A DNA stretch of 34,974 nt from Actinomycetota bacterium (GTDB lineage: Bacteria; Actinomycetota; Actinomycetes; Mycobacteriales; Pseudonocardiaceae): positions 1 through 34,974 of the forward strand of contig JAJPIR010000305.1 in NCBI GenBank assembly GCA_021324675.1, read 5' to 3'. The position numbers and the translations under genes were made by a program. The notes under the pieces are model-generated. The model did not search any database. It worked only from the letters and a program-made list of their open reading frames with translations, and was not told where the DNA came from. Positions 8,296 to 17,828 of the stretch are shown piece after piece (within the stretch, counting starts at the first letter, position 1; each line of letters opens with the position of its first letter).

Positions 8296-9620
8296 CCACT
8301 TCCCGAGAACGGCGCTACCCCACTGCGGCGCAGGCCCCGACGAGTACCGAGCGGCTGTCGCTGGCCGGGATCGTGGAGCTGCTCTCCGATGGCCGGTTCC
8401 CGGTCCGGTTCACCGCCTACGACGGCAGCGCGACCGGCCCGGCCGACTCCGAGATCAGCGTGCACCTGGCGACCCCGCGCGGGGCCACGTATGTGTTCAC
8501 CGCGCCGGGCGACCTCGGCATGGCCCGCGCGTACATCGCCGGTGATCTGCAGGCGTCCGGGGTGCACCCTGGTGACCCGTACGTGGCCATGCGGGTGATG
8601 GCTGACGAGCTGCGCTTCCGGCGACCGACCCTGGCGGAGCTGGCGTTGATCACCCGCTCACTGGGTTGGGAATTACTGCGACCGGTGCCACCACCGCCGC
8701 AGGAGTCGCGGCCTCGATGGCGGCGGACGCTCGACGGACTGGCGCATTCCCGCAACCGCGACTCCGTGGTGATCTCCCATCACTACGACGTCTCCAACCG
8801 GTTCTACGAGATGGTGCTCGGCCCGTCGATGACCTACACCTGCGCGGTGTTCGACCATCCCGAGGCGAGCCTGGAACAGGCCCAGGAACGCAAGCACGAG
8901 TTGATCGCCGACAAATTAGGGCTGCGGGCTGGGATGCGGTTGCTCGACGTGGGCTGCGGGTGGGGCGGCATGGTGCGCCACGCGGCGCGCCGCGGGGTAC
9001 GTGCGCTGGGCGTGACCCTGTCTGCGGAGCAGGCTCGTTGGGCCCAGCAGGCCATCGAGGCCGAGGGGCTGTCCGAGCTCGCCGAGGTGCGCCATCTGGA
9101 CTACCGGGACGCTCCGGGCCGGGAATACGATGCGATCTCCTCGATCGGGCTGCTCGAGCACGTCGGACTGCATTCCTACCCGTCGTACTTCAGGCAGCTG
9201 CTGGCCAAGCTGCGTCCCGGCGGGCGGCTGCTCAACCACTGCATCACCCTGCCGGACAACCAGACCAAGGCCCGCAGCGACGCGTTCATCGACCGCTACG
9301 TCTTCCCGGACGGTGAGCTCGCCGGCGCCGGCAAGATCATCACAGAAGCGCAGAACGCCGGCTTCGAGGTGCGCCACGTGGAAGACCTGCGCGAGCACTA
9401 TGCGCTGACGCTCACGCAGTGGAACGCCAACCTGGTAAGGCGCTGGGACGACTGCGTGGCTGAGGTCGGCGAAGCCACCGCCCGGGTTTGGGGCCTGTAC
9501 ATGGCCGCCTCACGGCTGTCCTTCGAGCGCAACGGCATCGAGCTGCACCAGGTGCTGCTGGTGCGTCCGGACGCCACCGGCAACGCGCACGTGCCCTTGC
9601 GGCCTTGGTGGCGCGGTTGA
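8292..9620 (+). CDS. tmsB: SAM-dependent fatty acyl methyltransferase, 10-methylene forming
   Basis: This cyclopropane-fatty-acid-synthase family enzyme transfers a methyl from S-adenosylmethionine to the double bond of oleoyl-phospholipid; with its reductase partner it yields 10-methyl stearate. The 442-aa product has an N-terminal domain with ATYVFTAPGDLGMARAYIAGDL. It continues with HHYDVSNRFYEMVLGPSMTYTCAVF near residues 160-185, the SAM loop LLDVGCGWGGM near 220, and IGLLEHVG and the YVFPDGEL segment typical of the family. It is translationally coupled to tmsA. In mycobacteria the same pair (Rv3719-Rv3720) sits next to dnaZX, whereas here an 8-kb insertion separates them. It ends 42 bases from the convergent multidomain gene. 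Confidence 0.9.
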   Translation: MTTSRERRYPTAAQAPTSTERLSLAGIVELLSDGRFPVRFTAYDGSATGPADSEISVHLATPRGATYVFTAPGDLGMARAYIAGDLQASGVHPGDPYVAMRVMADELRFRRPTLAELALITRSLGWELLRPVPPPPQESRPRWRRTLDGLAHSRNRDSVVISHHYDVSNRFYEMVLGPSMTYTCAVFDHPEASLEQAQERKHELIADKLGLRAGMRLLDVGCGWGGMVRHAARRGVRALGVTLSAEQARWAQQAIEAEGLSELAEVRHLDYRDAPGREYDAISSIGLLEHVGLHSYPSYFRQLLAKLRPGGRLLNHCITLPDNQTKARSDAFIDRYVFPDGELAGAGKIITEAQNAGFEVRHVEDLREHYALTLTQWNANLVRRWDDCVAEVGEATARVWGLYMAASRLSFERNGIELHQVLLVRPDATGNAHVPLRPWWRG

Positions 9621-9662
9621 TCCCCCGGCCCGGCGACATATCGGGGTACCAGGTGATGCCCG

Positions 9663-12600
9663 CTAAGCGACGCGGGCCGCACGGCCACGTTCGGGGCGCG
9701 GTTGCTCGATCGGGTAGCAGTAGGGCAGATTGTCGAGGGACTGGCCGGTAAAAAAGCGGATGAGCAGGTCCGCCATTTCCTCTGGACATTCCATGGGCAC
9801 CAGGTGATCGGCATCCTTGAAACTGGTGTAGAGGGCGCCGGGGATGGTCGCCGCTAATTTCCGAACGTACCGCGGCGGTGTGAGGACGTCGTGTTCGCCG
9901 GTGAACAGCAGCGTAGGACGGTGGAAGACACTGGCTTGCGCCTTGCGCGGCGGCGCCAGGACGCGATTTTGGACGTCGAGGTATCGCGCAGCTTCCCAGG
10001 GTGTCGCTTCGCGCAGTATCTTTTCCATCAAGGCGCGAGTTGCTTCACGGTTGCGGATGACAACGTCTGGTTTCAGGCACATGGTCGCTGCGACGATGAG
10101 ATCGACGAACCGGTCGAGCCGTCCCTGTTCCAGGATCCGGGCACTGGCCTCACGACCGGCGAGTACCTCGGCGGGGAATGAGTGGGCAGCACCGGCCATC
10201 GCTAGACGATTGATGCGATCGGGCCAGCGGTGTGCGAATTCATAGGCGATGGACCCCCCGTAGGACACACCGACCAGATTGATGCGCGGGATGGCGAGTT
10301 CATCGAGAAGATGGTTCAGGCAATCAGCGAGGAAGTCGAACCCATAGTCGCTCGACAGGTCGTCCGCGGTGCCCGACCCTGGAAGATCTGCCAGGATCAT
10401 GTTTCCCAGCGGGCGGAGTAAATGCTCGAGCCGTGGCATGGAATACATACCCTGGAATGCGCCGGTGATCAGCACGAGCGGCAGTGATTCCGGTGCCGCC
10501 CGGTGCTTGAGATAGCGATACGCGTACGTGATGCCCTGCCAGCTCAGCGTATCGGCGGCGGGCACGCCAGGGGCGCCGGCTAACCCAGCGATTGACCTGA
10601 TGGTGCGGGTGCGCAACACATCAGACCACCGAAGATCTCGACCCAGTTGCTGGCATACTCGCTGATGCATCTGAGCCATCTGTAAAGACGTTCCCCCCAA
10701 GTCGAAAAAGTCATCATCGCGCTGGATCGTGCGCAGCCCGAGGACATCGCGCCATACCGAGGCAACCCGCCGCTCAAGGTGTGATTGCGGCTGCGCCGGT
10801 TCCTCTGATGGGCAGGCTCCTTCGACCACTTCGCACGACGTCGGGGTGCCGTAACGGTCAAGCAAGCGGATCGGCGCCAAAACCCGGACCATCTGATCAA
10901 CATCATCTGGATCATTGACTCGAGCAACAATCTTGCGGGTCGACCGTGGCGGGCCCGCCATGTAGCGTCGGGTGGTCCGTCCGTCCGGATCAAGACCGAC
11001 CAGAACAAAAGAATGCGGCTGCGCGGCGGCAATGGACAGCGACAACAGTGCGTCCCGCTGGCTCATCATCTGGTAGCCCCGGAGTGGCGCCTGCCCAGCG
11101 AGCGCCATTCCCTGGCTGATGCCTGTTTCATACCACACGCTCCACCCGATGCTGCGGCATCCGGACTGGGTACCGGCGCGTGCGGCTTCAGTGTGCAGGT
11201 AATCGGCGAAAGCATCGAGCGCCGCGTTGGCCGCTGCGTATGGGCCCTGCATCACTCCACCAAAGGAACCAGTGGCGGAGGAGAAGAGCAGCAAGGGAAT
11301 GCCAGGCCGATCCATGAGGGCTCGATACAGGTTCCACGCCCCGCAGATCTTCGGCTCCAGTGCTGCGAGGAGTTCGTCGACCGTGCACCGCTGCAGTGAT
11401 TGCTCGGTGTAGTGGCCTGCCAGATGCACAGCTCCAGCGACCGCCGTCCTCCAGTGCTTTTCGGCCTGCTCGATGCATTCGCGTACTCGAGACTCATCGG
11501 TGACGTCTGCAACGGCGTACTGCACTTCAGCACTGAGCGCGTGCAATTCTTTGAGCGCCATCTCGTCGGGGCCACTGCGGCCAAGGAGCAGCAATTTCGC
11601 ACCATAGTGTGTTGACAGGTAGCGAGCGATCCGCAAGCCGATAGCTCCCAAGCCACCGGAGAGCACATAGAGACCACCGGTTACAAATGGCGAGACAGTG
11701 ACTGTCTCATCGACACGGTAAAGTGGGACCAGGCGAGGCACCATCCGGCAGCCGGCACGATAGGCAGCGTCCGGATCCGTGGTATCATCGTTGATTTCGT
11801 CAACAATTCGTTGCGCATTGGCGTTATTTTTGCCGATCTCCAAATCGAGGTGGTGACAACGCAGCCAAGGAATCTCTTGCGCTGCCGTCTTCAACAAGTT
11901 TCTCACGGGCGCCCGCGTGAAGGTGACCCGGTCCGCGCTCATTACGCGCTGGGTATGGGCGCCGACCACACGCAACGTCAAGGGTGAATCCCAATCGGCG
12001 ACGTCCAAAGCCGTCAGCAGATGGACCAACCAGCCGGTGCTCGCTCGGCAACTATCACGGATCGTCTGAGCATCCGGTAGCTGGACATAGTCGGCATAAT
12101 CCGACAAATGGAGCACATGCGCAGGGCCTTGGCCTTTCACTGCGCGCACCAGCCACCGGTAATGATCACTATTGTCCGCATCGATGACGAATACGTCGCT
12201 GGCCATGCGCTCGAAGGCAGCACCTGGTTGTGGGTGGACTGACACACACGGCTGTCCACGCCCGCGCAGAATCCGGCACAGTGCCTGGCCGAGGCCGAGT
12301 TGATCCATGAACACGACGACCGGCTCGCAAGCCTGCCCGGCGAGGCCCGGTACAACCGACTGGCTCCATGCCGGACGGTAGAACCAGGCGGGCAGCTCTG
12401 TACCCACCGCAGGCTCGGTCCGGCCGAGCAGCTTTGGCCCGTATTCCTCACTGAGCTTACTGCGCTGAATTTTGCCGAGGCCGGTCTTTGGAATGCCGGC
12501 GCGCTCGACCGGAACCAGATGATCCGGATTGACCCCGATCTCCCGCAGGATCGCCGAGCGTATGGTATGCAATGCTTGTTGTTCGTCCACGCCCGGTAAT

Positions 12601-14501
12601 AAGTGGAAAAAGACGGCGAGTTGATCGGTGCGGGAGCCTTCGTGCCGCACGGCGCAGGCAGCCGTGTAAGACCGATCGATAAAGGACAGCTCCTCTACCA
12701 CGGCCTCGATCTCATGGCTGGCGTAATTCGCCCCGTTGATGATGATAATGTCTTTAGCGCGCCCTGTGATAGTCAACCGCCCATCCCGCAGAAACCCCAG
12801 ATCTCCGGTATCGAACCAGCCGTCCGCAGTGAAGACCTCAGCGTTCACGGCGGGGTTCTCGTAGTAGCCCATGGTGACCACTGCGCCCTGGACATGCAGC
12901 CGCCCAACAGCACCCTCAGGCAGCAGCCGATCGTGCTCGTCGACAATACGCAGGCGGATCCCAGCGATCGGCCGCCCTACTTCGACGAAACATTGATTGC
13001 TACCTGCCGTTTTTACCGAAAAACGTTCCGAGTAGACAACACCGGACGATGTCTCCGCCATACCCCACACCGGCCACATGGCCGTGCCAGGCAAACCCGC
13101 GGGCTCCAGCATCTCCAGAAAGCGACGGGCGCCACGCGCAGAAATCGACTCGCCGGCATTGATGATGACCCGGACACACGACAGATCCCATCGGTACTCG
13201 CCCTTGCCGAGCCGATCCAACCGGTCAGTGACCAAGCCAAAGGCAAAATTCGGCGCCCAGCTCACCGAGGCCCGGTAACGCGACATCAGATCCAGCCAGC
13301 GCAGCGGATCTCCCAGCACATAATGCGTGGGGACATGCACCTGCGAGCAGCCCGCGCCGACGCTGTTCGAGTGCAGCATGATGACGCTGCCAACGTGGTC
13401 CAACGGCATCCAGTTGAGAACCACATCCGTGCTGGCCATGGACAGGTGATGGCTGGTTCCGGTGACCTGGGTCAGGATCGCCCGGTGGTGGTGCACCACC
13501 ACCTTGGGCGCCCCGGTGCTACCCGAAGTGAACAGCATCAACGCGGCGTCATCCGGTGAGCCCTCCCGGTACGGCTGCGCTGGGTCATTGCTGAGGAGGT
13601 CTTCCAGGCAAGCGATGGTGAGCTCACCCCATTTGCGGGTATCAGCAAAGTTACCCAACCCAGATTTGTGTGCGGCCACGGTAAGAATCGGCGGCTTATG
13701 CAAGGCACGCCACGCCGTCTCGACCTTGCTCACACCCGGGATGCCCTCCTCATAATCCACCGGAACAGCCACCAGCGCTGGCACATATCCACCGAACAGA
13801 CAACCCCACAGCCCGGTAAAGAAATGTCGGCTCGACTCCAGCTGCAGCAAGACGGTGGCGCCGGGTAACAGACCGAGCAGGCTTAAGCCCTTGGCAACCC
13901 GGCAGGCATCCCTCACCAGTTCCCGGTACGTCTGCACCCGCGCAACCCCGCCGGCGTCGACATGGATGATCGCGTGGTCTCCATAACGATTAGCGGACTG
14001 CAATAATAGCTCGACCATGGTCTCCGCGGTGCCGCACCCCGCCGCGCCGCCGTCGACGACAGATTTGACCACCGAGCGACCGTCGCCGATTCCCGATGCA
14101 TCGATTCTTGCCGCCGGTTGAACCTTATCGACGACATGGATGGCACCCTGGTTTCCCGTTGCGGTGGCGACACCAACTCGCAATCGACCTTTCCCAAAGG
14201 TACTATCGACCGTGCGTTGCCACTCATCCACTAAATTATCGTCGAGTACCGCAGGTCCACGCAATCCAAAATCGGCGATATCCAAAGCGGGCGGCAGGCT
14301 GCCGACTGTGACGACCGTCAGCGACCGTGCTGCCATCTGATAACGAGAGCGCACGAATTCAGCCAAGGTCGCTTCATCGAGCAATCCATCTGTCACAACG
14401 TAGGCCATCCACTCATCCCCATCTTTCTGCACAAGGAAACAGTCCCGAACCGTCGGGTACGACAGGATGGCGGAGCGAATCGACCGCTGGTTGTGCTGCA
14501 T
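9663..14501 (-). CDS. Acyl-AMP ligase / ketoreductase / carrier / hydrolase megaenzyme
   Basis: The 1612-aa multidomain enzyme starts at the ATG at 14501, where GGAGG lies seven bases upstream. Domains in order are as follows. First is a degenerate AMP-binding C-lobe (about 8-100). Then comes an acyl-AMP ligase (160-690) with LFTSGSTGAPK, WMPLDHVGS, WAPNFAFGLV, GWFDTGDLG, GRAKDIII and PKTGLGKIQR. Next is a type I PKS ketoreductase, structural half 705-925 and catalytic half 940-1180, with GGLGAIG, SSATGS and PYAAAN. A carrier domain (1240-1310) has DLGGTSL with Ser near 1272. Last is an alpha/beta hydrolase (1330-1595) with GVSYGG, GEHD and DADH. There is no ketosynthase, acyltransferase or condensation domain. 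The ligase looks like starter ligases of trans-AT PKSs. Activation, keto reduction on the carrier and release of a hydroxy acid is a plausible cycle; the substrate is unknown. Confidence 0.85.
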   Translation of the reverse strand: MQHNQRSIRSAILSYPTVRDCFLVQKDGDEWMAYVVTDGLLDEATLAEFVRSRYQMAARSLTVVTVGSLPPALDIADFGLRGPAVLDDNLVDEWQRTVDSTFGKGRLRVGVATATGNQGAIHVVDKVQPAARIDASGIGDGRSVVKSVVDGGAAGCGTAETMVELLLQSANRYGDHAIIHVDAGGVARVQTYRELVRDACRVAKGLSLLGLLPGATVLLQLESSRHFFTGLWGCLFGGYVPALVAVPVDYEEGIPGVSKVETAWRALHKPPILTVAAHKSGLGNFADTRKWGELTIACLEDLLSNDPAQPYREGSPDDAALMLFTSGSTGAPKVVVHHHRAILTQVTGTSHHLSMASTDVVLNWMPLDHVGSVIMLHSNSVGAGCSQVHVPTHYVLGDPLRWLDLMSRYRASVSWAPNFAFGLVTDRLDRLGKGEYRWDLSCVRVIINAGESISARGARRFLEMLEPAGLPGTAMWPVWGMAETSSGVVYSERFSVKTAGSNQCFVEVGRPIAGIRLRIVDEHDRLLPEGAVGRLHVQGAVVTMGYYENPAVNAEVFTADGWFDTGDLGFLRDGRLTITGRAKDIIIINGANYASHEIEAVVEELSFIDRSYTAACAVRHEGSRTDQLAVFFHLLPGVDEQQALHTIRSAILREIGVNPDHLVPVERAGIPKTGLGKIQRSKLSEEYGPKLLGRTEPAVGTELPAWFYRPAWSQSVVPGLAGQACEPVVVFMDQLGLGQALCRILRGRGQPCVSVHPQPGAAFERMASDVFVIDADNSDHYRWLVRAVKGQGPAHVLHLSDYADYVQLPDAQTIRDSCRASTGWLVHLLTALDVADWDSPLTLRVVGAHTQRVMSADRVTFTRAPVRNLLKTAAQEIPWLRCHHLDLEIGKNNANAQRIVDEINDDTTDPDAAYRAGCRMVPRLVPLYRVDETVTVSPFVTGGLYVLSGGLGAIGLRIARYLSTHYGAKLLLLGRSGPDEMALKELHALSAEVQYAVADVTDESRVRECIEQAEKHWRTAVAGAVHLAGHYTEQSLQRCTVDELLAALEPKICGAWNLYRALMDRPGIPLLLFSSATGSFGGVMQGPYAAANAALDAFADYLHTEAARAGTQSGCRSIGWSVWYETGISQGMALAGQAPLRGYQMMSQRDALLSLSIAAAQPHSFVLVGLDPDGRTTRRYMAGPPRSTRKIVARVNDPDDVDQMVRVLAPIRLLDRYGTPTSCEVVEGACPSEEPAQPQSHLERRVASVWRDVLGLRTIQRDDDFFDLGGTSLQMAQMHQRVCQQLGRDLRWSDVLRTRTIRSIAGLAGAPGVPAADTLSWQGITYAYRYLKHRAAPESLPLVLITGAFQGMYSMPRLEHLLRPLGNMILADLPGSGTADDLSSDYGFDFLADCLNHLLDELAIPRINLVGVSYGGSIAYEFAHRWPDRINRLAMAGAAHSFPAEVLAGREASARILEQGRLDRFVDLIVAATMCLKPDVVIRNREATRALMEKILREATPWEAARYLDVQNRVLAPPRKAQASVFHRPTLLFTGEHDVLTPPRYVRKLAATIPGALYTSFKDADHLVPMECPEEMADLLIRFFTGQSLDNLPYCYPIEQPRPERGRAARVA

Positions 14502-14711
14502 TTTTGAACCTCCATGCCATGATGTGGTCAAGTATTTAACCTCAAGGCGCTTTGGCGCATCGGATCCAGTTGCGGAGGTTTTGCAGTTCCGCGCCGGATG
14601 TTTCGGCCGACATTCACCCGATTGGGACGTCCGCCAATGTACTTTGCCAGCCGCTGCTCACCTCCTGTTGGTATGCGGTGATTTGGCCCGCGACGCGGAA
14701 AGGACATCGAG

Positions 14712-17615
14712 ATGCCGACACTGCAAGGGGGATGGCGTGTCCGTGACGGCAAACTAGGCGGAAATCGCGTCCGCGATGGGCAAGCAACCAACGTTGCGCC
14801 TTCGATATGCACAGCGGGGCCGGGAGCAGACAGGCTGTTGGAACGCGGCGCGGAGCTCGCGCGGATCGAGCAAGCGCTCGCGGCTCTGGACCACAGGCGC
14901 GGGAGCGCGCTGATCATTCAAGGAACCGCTGGAATCGGCAAGAGCAGTCTGTTGCGGGCGGTGTGCGGGCAGGCCAGCAAGCAGGGACTGCGCACGTTGA
15001 CCGCGCGGGGCAGCGAACTGGAACGCGACTTTGGCTTCGGCATCGCCCGCCAGCTACTCGAAAGGCCGTTGGTCTGCGCCGCCGATGCAGAAAAAACCGA
15101 GTTACTCACCGGTGCGGCGGCGCTTGCCGGCCCGGTACTGGGCCTCGCGGGACGGAGCGGAAATTCGTTTGCGGCACTACATGGTCTTTACTGGCTGGTC
15201 GCAAATCTCGCCGCGAAGGGCCCGTTGGTGCTGGCGATCGATGATCTGCAGTGGGCTGACGAGCCATCGCTGCGGTGGCTGGTGTATTTGTGCCACCGGT
15301 TAGAAGGCCTGCCGGTGCTGCTCGCGGCCACCACCCGGCCGCTGCGCCCCGGACACGGCCAGCTGCTGGCTGACCTGCTTACGGTCGGAAGTACACGGGT
15401 CCTGTGCCCCGGTCCACTCAGCGAGCCTGCGGTGGCCCGGCTGGTTCGCGATGGACTAGGGGCAGTACCCGATCCAGCGTTCGTCGCCGCGTGCACGCGA
15501 GCTAGCGGAGGTAATCCGTACATCTTGCGTGAATTGATTTTCGATCTCGCGGCAGACGCCATCGAGCCGGTCGCGGCGCGGGCCGCAGATGTGGCTGAGC
15601 GGCTTCCCAGCCAGGTGGAGCGGACGGTACTAGCCCGGTTGCGGCGCCTGGATGAGTCGGCCACACGGTTGGCGCAAGCGGTAGCGGTGTTAGGCGAGGG
15701 CACCGGATTGCGCCTGGCCGCAGAGATGGCGAACCTGGACATCAATGCTGCGGGAACAGCGGCGGATGCGCTGCTGACCGCGGATCTGTTCGACAAAGGC
15801 CGGCCGTTGCAGTTCCTGCATCCACTCGTGCGCTCAGCGGTGTATGAGCAGCTCGCACCCGGTGCGCGCGCCCAAGCGCATGCCCGAGCCGCGCGGTTGC
15901 TCGTCCGGGACGGGGCCGGTTGCGAGCAAATCGGCGCCCAGTTGCTGTTGTGTGAGCCAGCAGGTGACACGCAGGCCGTCGACGTGTTGCAAGCAGCTGC
16001 GGCGGCGGCCCTGGACCGCGGCGCACCCGAGGTCTCCGTTACCTACCTGCGCCGGGCGCTGGCCGAGCCACCTGCCGACAAGCACCGTGCCGCGGTGCTC
16101 GGCGAGCTGGGCGGGGCGGAACGGATCGCCCGCAATCCAGCCGCCCAAGTGCATCTGGAACAGGCTTGGCAGCACACCACCTGCCCCGTGACGAGGGCCC
16201 TGCTCGCCGAGCAGCTGGCTAATGTGCTGTATCACAGCTCCGAGTGGACGCGCTGCGCAGCCTTCCTGCGGGCCGCGCGGGCGGACCTCGGCGACCGGGA
16301 CCACAACCTGGCAGTACGCCTGTGCACCCTCGCCACCGTGCTGGACCTGCTCAGCCACTGCCCCACTGAAGCGCCCGAAGCCGCGCTTCGGCGGCTACGC
16401 GACCTTGCGGCCCGCAATTGTCCAGCCAGCCGCTGCGCGCAACTGTGCCTGGCGACGATCCTTGCCGTCCGCGGCCAGGATTGCCATGAAGTAGCCGAGC
16501 TGGTCGAGCGCGGGCTGGATGGCGGCCGCTTCGTGACCGAGGAAACCGGCGAGGCGGTGCCGGCGATGCTCGCCGTCTTTGCCCTGATCGCGATTGACGA
16601 GTTGGATCGAGCCGCTGCACTGGTCGAGACAATCCTGGCGGACTCCCGAGCACGGGGATCGGTGGTCGGCTGCCAGTCCGCTTACGGCCGTCGGGCCATG
16701 CTCGCGTTGCGGCGCGGTCAGTTGGCCGAAGCCGAGGCGGAAGCGCGCGCTGGGCTGGAGCTGGCTACCGAGTACCACCTGGCGCTGTCCATTCCCCTGC
16801 AGAGCGCCACCCTGGGGTGCACGCTGCTTGAACGCGGGGAACTCGACCAAGCGTCGGCTGCCGTCGAAGGGGTCGTGCTGCCGAACACCGGTCCGCCCGC
16901 CATCGCACTGTTGGAAACGCGGGGCCGGGTGCGGCTGGCCCAAGGGCAGCGCCAGCTGGCCATCGCCGACCTGCGCCAGTGCGGTCAGCTGGCCAGCGCC
17001 ATCGAGCCCACCCCCAACATGCACGCCTGGCGCTCGACGTTGGCACTCGCGCTGGTCCGTGACGATCTACCGCAAGCGCGGGCACTGGCAGCCGCGGAGC
17101 TGGAGTTGGCCCGCCGAGCCGGTGCACCGCGCGCGATCGGCATCGCCCTTCGTGCCTGCGGCCTGCTCGCCGGTGGCCGGCGCCGCATCGAGCTGCTCCA
17201 ACAGTCCGTCGCGGTGCTGGAAAGCTCATACGCCCGGTTAGAACTGGCGCGCTCGCTGACCGAGCTGGGTGCTGCGCTGCGCCGCGCTGGAGCATGTGTC
17301 GCCGCTCGCCCACCGTTGCGCCGCGCACTGGATATCGCCGACCGCTGCGGCGCCACCCCTTTGGTGGCACGCGCGCGCGACGAGGCGCTGGCCGCCGGCG
17401 CACGGCCCCGGCGGCCCAGGACCACCGGCGTGGACGCCCTGACCCCCAGTGAGCTGCGGGTTGCTCGCCTGGCCGCGCAGTCGCTGACCAACCGGGACAT
17501 CGCCCAAGCGCTGTTCATCACCAGCAAGACGGTGAGCGACCACCTCTCCAGCGCCTACCGCAAACTCAATATCACCTCGCGTGATCAACTCGCGCTAGCC
17601 ATGACTGTCCCCTAG
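14712..17615 (+). CDS. LAL-type LuxR-family regulator with AAA/TPR domains
   Basis: This large ATP-binding regulator (967 aa) belongs to the LAL/MalT-like class common in actinobacterial biosynthetic clusters. It has a Walker A GTAGIGKSS at residues 71-79 and a Walker B-like LVLAIDDLQWAD around 173. A long Leu/Ala/Arg-rich helical-repeat middle (about 400-880) looks TPR-like. The LuxR helix-turn-helix occupies the last 60 residues (TPSELRVARLAAQSLTNRDIAQ then TVSDHLSSAYRKLNI). The ATG at 14712 follows GGAAAGGA. It is divergent from the ligase-KR-ACP-hydrolase gene across 210 bases and is its obvious candidate activator. The first 40 residues look poorly conserved, so a later start is possible. 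Confidence 0.92.
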   Translation: MPTLQGGWRVRDGKLGGNRVRDGQATNVAPSICTAGPGADRLLERGAELARIEQALAALDHRRGSALIIQGTAGIGKSSLLRAVCGQASKQGLRTLTARGSELERDFGFGIARQLLERPLVCAADAEKTELLTGAAALAGPVLGLAGRSGNSFAALHGLYWLVANLAAKGPLVLAIDDLQWADEPSLRWLVYLCHRLEGLPVLLAATTRPLRPGHGQLLADLLTVGSTRVLCPGPLSEPAVARLVRDGLGAVPDPAFVAACTRASGGNPYILRELIFDLAADAIEPVAARAADVAERLPSQVERTVLARLRRLDESATRLAQAVAVLGEGTGLRLAAEMANLDINAAGTAADALLTADLFDKGRPLQFLHPLVRSAVYEQLAPGARAQAHARAARLLVRDGAGCEQIGAQLLLCEPAGDTQAVDVLQAAAAAALDRGAPEVSVTYLRRALAEPPADKHRAAVLGELGGAERIARNPAAQVHLEQAWQHTTCPVTRALLAEQLANVLYHSSEWTRCAAFLRAARADLGDRDHNLAVRLCTLATVLDLLSHCPTEAPEAALRRLRDLAARNCPASRCAQLCLATILAVRGQDCHEVAELVERGLDGGRFVTEETGEAVPAMLAVFALIAIDELDRAAALVETILADSRARGSVVGCQSAYGRRAMLALRRGQLAEAEAEARAGLELATEYHLALSIPLQSATLGCTLLERGELDQASAAVEGVVLPNTGPPAIALLETRGRVRLAQGQRQLAIADLRQCGQLASAIEPTPNMHAWRSTLALALVRDDLPQARALAAAELELARRAGAPRAIGIALRACGLLAGGRRRIELLQQSVAVLESSYARLELARSLTELGAALRRAGACVAARPPLRRALDIADRCGATPLVARARDEALAAGARPRRPRTTGVDALTPSELRVARLAAQSLTNRDIAQALFITSKTVSDHLSSAYRKLNITSRDQLALAMTVP

Positions 17616-17828
17616 ATCCGGCCGGCACTCCCGGCGATGAGGTACCTCCATGAACTGGGCGCTGTTCGCAGGGCACTCCAAGTAGCTCGATGATGCCGTG
17701 ATCTCTACGGAGCAGGCCATCACAAACGGAATGGGCCGTCACAACAGGCACTCTTCGGTGTTCGCTGCTCGGCCTGGCAAACGGGTACCGGGCCTGGGAC
17801 TTGGATACGCCGACTCACACCGAGCGGC

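Noticed and set aside
9637-9652. Possible third copy of the palindromic repeat (GACATATCGGGG)
   Set aside because: Only about 11 bases match copy A and the outer arms are missing, so chance is likely.
12603-13559. 318-codon plus-strand ORF inside the megaenzyme gene
   Set aside because: It lies antisense to the ligase domain, has no ribosome site, and its His/Asp/Gly-rich sequence is what an antisense frame of a high-GC gene gives.
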